9,299 nt of DNA from an uncultured Cellvibrionales bacterium (GTDB lineage Bacteria > Pseudomonadota > Gammaproteobacteria > Pseudomonadales > UBA7434). Below, one piece after another: positions 6,182-9,299 of the stretch. Below the pieces are notes generated by a model that saw nothing but the letters and a program-made list of their open reading frames with translations, searched no databases and had not been told where the DNA came from. Made by a program: the position numbers and the translations under genes. Each line of letters starts with the position of its first letter. Within the stretch, counting starts at the first letter, position 1. Location of the stretch: NCBI GenBank assembly GCA_937897785.1, contig CALCNB010000159.1, forward strand, positions 1-9,299, given 5' to 3'.

Positions 6182-6222
6182 GCTGTTTATAACTTCGACA
6201 ACTACGCGCAGTTGAAAACAGC
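6182..6222 (+). repeat. Nested hairpin in the nrdA leader
   Basis: Outer arms GCTGTTT (6182-6188) and AAACAGC (6216-6222) enclose a second pair, CAACT (6199-6203) and AGTTG (6210-6214), around the loop ACGCGC. The 10 bases between the left arms face a single base on the right, giving a strongly asymmetric internal loop. It lies between the RBS-copy hairpin and the true nrdA ribosome-binding site and could bring them closer in the folded RNA. Confidence 0.5.
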
Positions 6223-6285
6223 ATTGAAGCCACAAGCAACAACCTTGAAACATTCAAAATAGAATGAAAAACATACAAAAAGACT

Positions 6286-6291
6286 GAGGAG
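6286..6291 (+). promoter_or_regulatory. nrdA ribosome-binding site
   Basis: GAGGAG lies 5 nt before ATG 6297 and fixes this start over later in-frame Met codons at residues 24, 31 and 34. The bases AGGAGTCAA (6287-6295), covering most of the site up to the start codon, are perfectly complementary to 6154-6162 in the upstream hairpin. Confidence 0.85.
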
Positions 6292-6296
6292 TCAAC

Positions 6297-9182
6297 ATGC
6301 AACAAACTGAGAGCACTATTTCACCAACTAGCTCAGTAACAAGCGGCGGTACAACAGCGCCGACAATGAATTCAGACACCATTGATATGGCCGCCATGGC
6401 GCCTGGACAAATTCGAGTCATTAAGCGTAACGGTACTGTAGTTAGCTACGATGTCGATAAAATCAACGTTGCGATTACTAAGGCTTTTTTAGCCGTTGAA
6501 GGTGGCACAGCCGCTGCGTCTAATCGCATTCACGATACAGTCGCACAATTAGCGGAACAAATTACCGCTATTTTTAAACGCCGCATGCCTTCAGGCGGCA
6601 CGATTCATATCGAAGATATCCAAGATCAAGTTGAGCTCGCTTTAATGCGCAGCGGCGAACAAAAAGTTGCCCGCGATTACGTTCTTTACCGCGAACAACG
6701 TGCACAGTTGCGTGCTGAAAAACTGCAGGCAGAAGTCTTACCAGAAACTGACATACACGTTGTGTTAGATGATGGGACTCGTAAGCCACTGGATATGCAA
6801 CGTCTGCATACCATTGTCAATGAGGCCTGTCAGGCGCTTGAAAGCGTCAGCGCAGCTGAAATATTAGATGAAGCATTAAAGAATTTGTACGACGGCGTTT
6901 CAGCCAGCGAAGTCAACACATCCCTAGTGATGACTGCTAGAACCATGGTCGAAAAAGACCCCAACTACAGCTATGTTACCGCCCGCCTATTACTTGATAA
7001 TATTCGTGCAGAAGCACTGAACTTTTTGGCGGTGGCGCCCTCGGCAACGCAAGCCGACATGCAACACTTATACGGTAAAGCACTAGTTGCCTATATAGAA
7101 AAAGGCATCGAATTTGAATTACTCGCACCGGAGCTAGCTCAATTTGATTTACAGCAATTAGGCCAAGCGCTCGATGCTAATCGCGATCTGCAGTTCACTT
7201 ACCTTGGCTTACAAACACTTTATGATCGCTATTTCATTCATAAAGATGAAGTCCGCATCGAATTACCGCAGGTGTTCTTTATGCGCGTCGCTATGGGCCT
7301 TGCTATGCAAGAAGACGATAAAAATGCCCGCGCGATAGAGTTCTATAACTTGTTATCGTCTTTTGACTATATGAGCTCGACACCGACCTTATTTAATGCC
7401 GGCACTTTACGTCCTCAACTGTCATCGTGTTATTTAACCACGGTTCCCGACAACCTAGACGGTATTTACAACGCCATTCATGATAACGCCATGCTATCAA
7501 AATGGGCCGGCGGTCTTGGTAATGACTGGACTCCTGTAAGAGCCTTAGGCGCCTACATCAAAGGCACTAACGGTAAGTCTCAAGGTGTGGTGCCATTCTT
7601 AAAAGTGGTTAACGATACCGCCGTCGCAGTCAACCAAGGCGGCAAGCGAAAAGGCGCCGTCTGCGCTTATTTAGAAACCTGGCATTTAGACATAGAAGAG
7701 TTTCTTGAGCTAAGAAAAAATACCGGTGATGATCGTCGTCGTACCCATGATATGAATACGGCCAATTGGGTTCCTGACCTATTTATGAAACGCGTATTTG
7801 AAGACAAAGAGTGGACCTTGTTCACGCCTAACGATACGCCAGACCTTCATGACTTATACGGCGCCGCTTTTGAAGCTCGCTATGAAGCGTATGAACAGCA
7901 AGCCGACGCAGGAGAAATAACCGTTTTCCGTCGCATCAAAGCGCAAGATTTATGGCGCAAAATGTTAGGCATGTTATTTGAAACCGGTCATCCATGGGTA
8001 ACGTTTAAAGACCCTTGCAACTTACGCTCGCCGCAGCAACACGCAGGCGTAGTGCATTCATCAAACCTTTGCACCGAAATCACCTTGAACACAAATCAAG
8101 ATGAAATAGCGGTTTGTAATCTGGGCTCAGTCAATATGCCGCAGCATATTGGTGAAGATGGCCTAGACCTTGCTAAACTCAAACGCACTATTGATACAGC
8201 CGTACGCATGCTTGATAACGTCATCGATATCAACTATTACTCGGTACCACAAGCACGCACTTCTAACTTTCGTCATCGTCCAGTAGGGCTCGGCATTATG
8301 GGCTTTCAAGATGCACTCTATAAACAGAAGCTGGCCTATGGTTCTGATGCGGCGGTAGAATTTGCCGATCGCTCAATGGAAGCCGTTAGCTATTATGCGA
8401 TTCAAGCCTCATCAAAATTAGCCACAGAACGCGGCAGCTATTCAAGCTTTGACGGTTCTTTATGGAGCCAAGGTATTCTACCTATCGACTCTTTGAAAAC
8501 GCTTGAAGAGCAGCGCGGTAAAGACTTTATCGAGGTCGACCACAGCCAAACCTTGGACTGGGATAGTCTTCGTGAAACGGTCAAAACCGATGGCATGCGT
8601 AATTCCAATGTAATGGCGATTGCACCGACCGCAACCATTGCTAATATCACCGGCGTTTCGCAATCAATCGAGCCGACCTATCAAAACCTTTATGTGAAAT
8701 CGAATCTATCGGGCGAGTTCACCGTCATCAACCCTTACTTAGTTCGCGACCTCAAAGCGCGCAACCTGTGGGATAGCGTGATGGTTAATGATCTCAAACA
8801 CTATGAAGGCAGTGTGCAAAAAGTTGCTCGAATCCCTGACGATTTAAAACAAATTTACGCCACTGCATTTGAAGTGGAACCACGATGGATTGTCGATGCT
8901 GCAAGCCGCCGCCAAAAGTGGATTGACCAGGCACAATCACTCAACCTTTACATCAACCAAGCAAGCGGCAAAAAGTTAGATGTGACCTACCGAATGGCTT
9001 GGTACCGAGGATTAAAAACGACTTATTACCTCCGCTCTCTGGCAGCAACGGGCACTGAAAAATCGACCATTGAAACTAGTCAACTGAATGCGGTTTCATC
9101 ATCGGATGAAACGCTCGCGCAGCCAGCACCAGTTCCTCAGGCTTGCTCTTTAGATGATCCAGATTGCGAGGCATGTCAATAA
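6297..9182 (+). CDS. nrdA: Class Ia ribonucleoside-diphosphate reductase, alpha subunit
   Basis: Large catalytic subunit of the aerobic ribonucleotide reductase, which reduces ribonucleoside diphosphates to deoxy forms using a radical made by NrdB. At 961 residues it is about 200 longer than E. coli NrdA and matches the Pseudomonas aeruginosa type. After a Ser/Thr-rich start (1-37) comes ATP-cone 1 (about 39-138, with VIKRNG at 41-46). A second cone-like region (about 152-237) has LDDGT in place of the KRxG signature and, as in P. aeruginosa, is probably inactive for nucleotide binding. The catalytic barrel shows C378 (SSCYL), N590-L-C592-T-E594 and C607 (AVCNLGSVN), equivalent to the E. coli redox and thiyl-radical cysteines. 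Y910 and Y911 form the radical-transfer pair. The tail ends CSLDDPDCEACQ, with C957 and C960 as the likely thioredoxin-linked pair and an extra C950. dATP feedback through cone 1 is expected. nrdB follows 98 bases later. Confidence 0.98.
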   Translation: MQQTESTISPTSSVTSGGTTAPTMNSDTIDMAAMAPGQIRVIKRNGTVVSYDVDKINVAITKAFLAVEGGTAAASNRIHDTVAQLAEQITAIFKRRMPSGGTIHIEDIQDQVELALMRSGEQKVARDYVLYREQRAQLRAEKLQAEVLPETDIHVVLDDGTRKPLDMQRLHTIVNEACQALESVSAAEILDEALKNLYDGVSASEVNTSLVMTARTMVEKDPNYSYVTARLLLDNIRAEALNFLAVAPSATQADMQHLYGKALVAYIEKGIEFELLAPELAQFDLQQLGQALDANRDLQFTYLGLQTLYDRYFIHKDEVRIELPQVFFMRVAMGLAMQEDDKNARAIEFYNLLSSFDYMSSTPTLFNAGTLRPQLSSCYLTTVPDNLDGIYNAIHDNAMLSKWAGGLGNDWTPVRALGAYIKGTNGKSQGVVPFLKVVNDTAVAVNQGGKRKGAVCAYLETWHLDIEEFLELRKNTGDDRRRTHDMNTANWVPDLFMKRVFEDKEWTLFTPNDTPDLHDLYGAAFEARYEAYEQQADAGEITVFRRIKAQDLWRKMLGMLFETGHPWVTFKDPCNLRSPQQHAGVVHSSNLCTEITLNTNQDEIAVCNLGSVNMPQHIGEDGLDLAKLKRTIDTAVRMLDNVIDINYYSVPQARTSNFRHRPVGLGIMGFQDALYKQKLAYGSDAAVEFADRSMEAVSYYAIQASSKLATERGSYSSFDGSLWSQGILPIDSLKTLEEQRGKDFIEVDHSQTLDWDSLRETVKTDGMRNSNVMAIAPTATIANITGVSQSIEPTYQNLYVKSNLSGEFTVINPYLVRDLKARNLWDSVMVNDLKHYEGSVQKVARIPDDLKQIYATAFEVEPRWIVDAASRRQKWIDQAQSLNLYINQASGKKLDVTYRMAWYRGLKTTYYLRSLAATGTEKSTIETSQLNAVSSSDETLAQPAPVPQACSLDDPDCEACQ

Positions 9183-9280
9183 GATTGAACCGATAACTCA
9201 ATACGGTCTATTCCTCATAGTCTAGGCCATGACAAAACCTATTAATATTTATAATCGACTATCAAAAACGAGGAAAACCA

Positions 9281-9299
9281 ATGATAAGTTGGGATGATT
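9281..9299 (+). CDS. nrdB: Ribonucleoside-diphosphate reductase beta subunit, first codons only
   Basis: Only six full codons are visible (MISWDD) before the window ends. The start is preceded by GAGGA (9270-9274) 6 nt upstream. Position right after nrdA on the same strand, and similarity to the MLSWDEF-type start of pseudomonad NrdB, point to the small subunit carrying the diiron-tyrosyl radical. The 98-base gap after nrdA shows no convincing terminator, so the two genes are probably co-transcribed. Identification rests mainly on context. Confidence 0.8.

Larger units (their letters stand above)
5427..6296. other. Divergent regulatory region between glpK and nrdA
   Basis: These 870 bases hold no established gene. 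From left to right: the glpK ribosome-binding site (complement of 5434-5438); a start-less minus-strand open frame of 39 codons (5449-5568); an inverted repeat at 5669-5692; a very A/T-rich stretch (about 5700-5800) with long A and T runs; the DnaA box, promoter and NrdR boxes (5864-5970); and a structured nrdA leader rich in inverted repeats (about 5941-6296). Smaller hairpins not listed separately are GCCC/GGGC with a TTCA loop (5997-6008), AGTTA/TAACT (6076-6089) and CATTC/GAATG (6251-6266). No cobalamin-riboswitch box was recognised. Confidence 0.8.

Noticed and set aside
6297..9182. Minus-strand open frames inside nrdA (for example 6574-6789 and 8438-8663) as genes
   Set aside because: They lie wholly inside a well-supported gene, show no family features and are antisense shadows of its codon pattern.

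Overview
The window looks like ordinary chromosomal DNA of a free-living gammaproteobacterium, probably related to the Pseudomonadales / Cellvibrionales / Oceanospirillales group. Three things point there: a Pseudomonas-type class I ribonucleotide reductase large subunit of about 960 residues with two N-terminal ATP-cone regions, a monothiol CGFS glutaredoxin of the GrxD type, and NrdR plus DnaA control sequences in front of nrdA. This placement comes from remembered family features, not from a database search. No mobile element, tRNA, rRNA or CRISPR array was found.

Layout. Positions 1-815 (minus) hold the N-terminal 271 codons of thrS, running off the left edge. grxD (938-1276, minus) lies directly upstream of thrS in the same direction. 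A 410-base divergent gap follows. It contains a strong intrinsic terminator pointing toward argD and, overlapping it, a 22-codon open frame with a ribosome-binding site, so argD may be attenuated. argD (1687-2886) and argF (2927-3820) form a two-gene plus-strand operon for arginine synthesis. glpK (3927-5426, minus) converges on argF. An 870-base gap separates glpK from the divergent nrdA (6297-9182, plus). The first bases of nrdB (9281 onward) follow nrdA and complete the nrdAB operon.

The richest part is the nrdA upstream region. In order it holds a perfect consensus DnaA box (5864-5872), a sigma70-like promoter (5906-5934), two NrdR-box-like palindromes exactly 32 bp apart (one over the -10 element, one just past the start site), and then a leader of about 350 nt packed with perfect inverted repeats. 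One hairpin (6138-6165) carries a copy of the nrdA ribosome-binding-site sequence and its exact complement, so its 3' arm could pair either with its own 5' arm or with the nrdA ribosome-binding site. This possible RNA switch is the best candidate for something undescribed here, but it rests on sequence complementarity alone.

The genes serve separate housekeeping roles: threonyl-tRNA charging, Fe-S cluster trafficking, arginine synthesis, glycerol phosphorylation and dNTP supply. Nothing suggests they act as one system.
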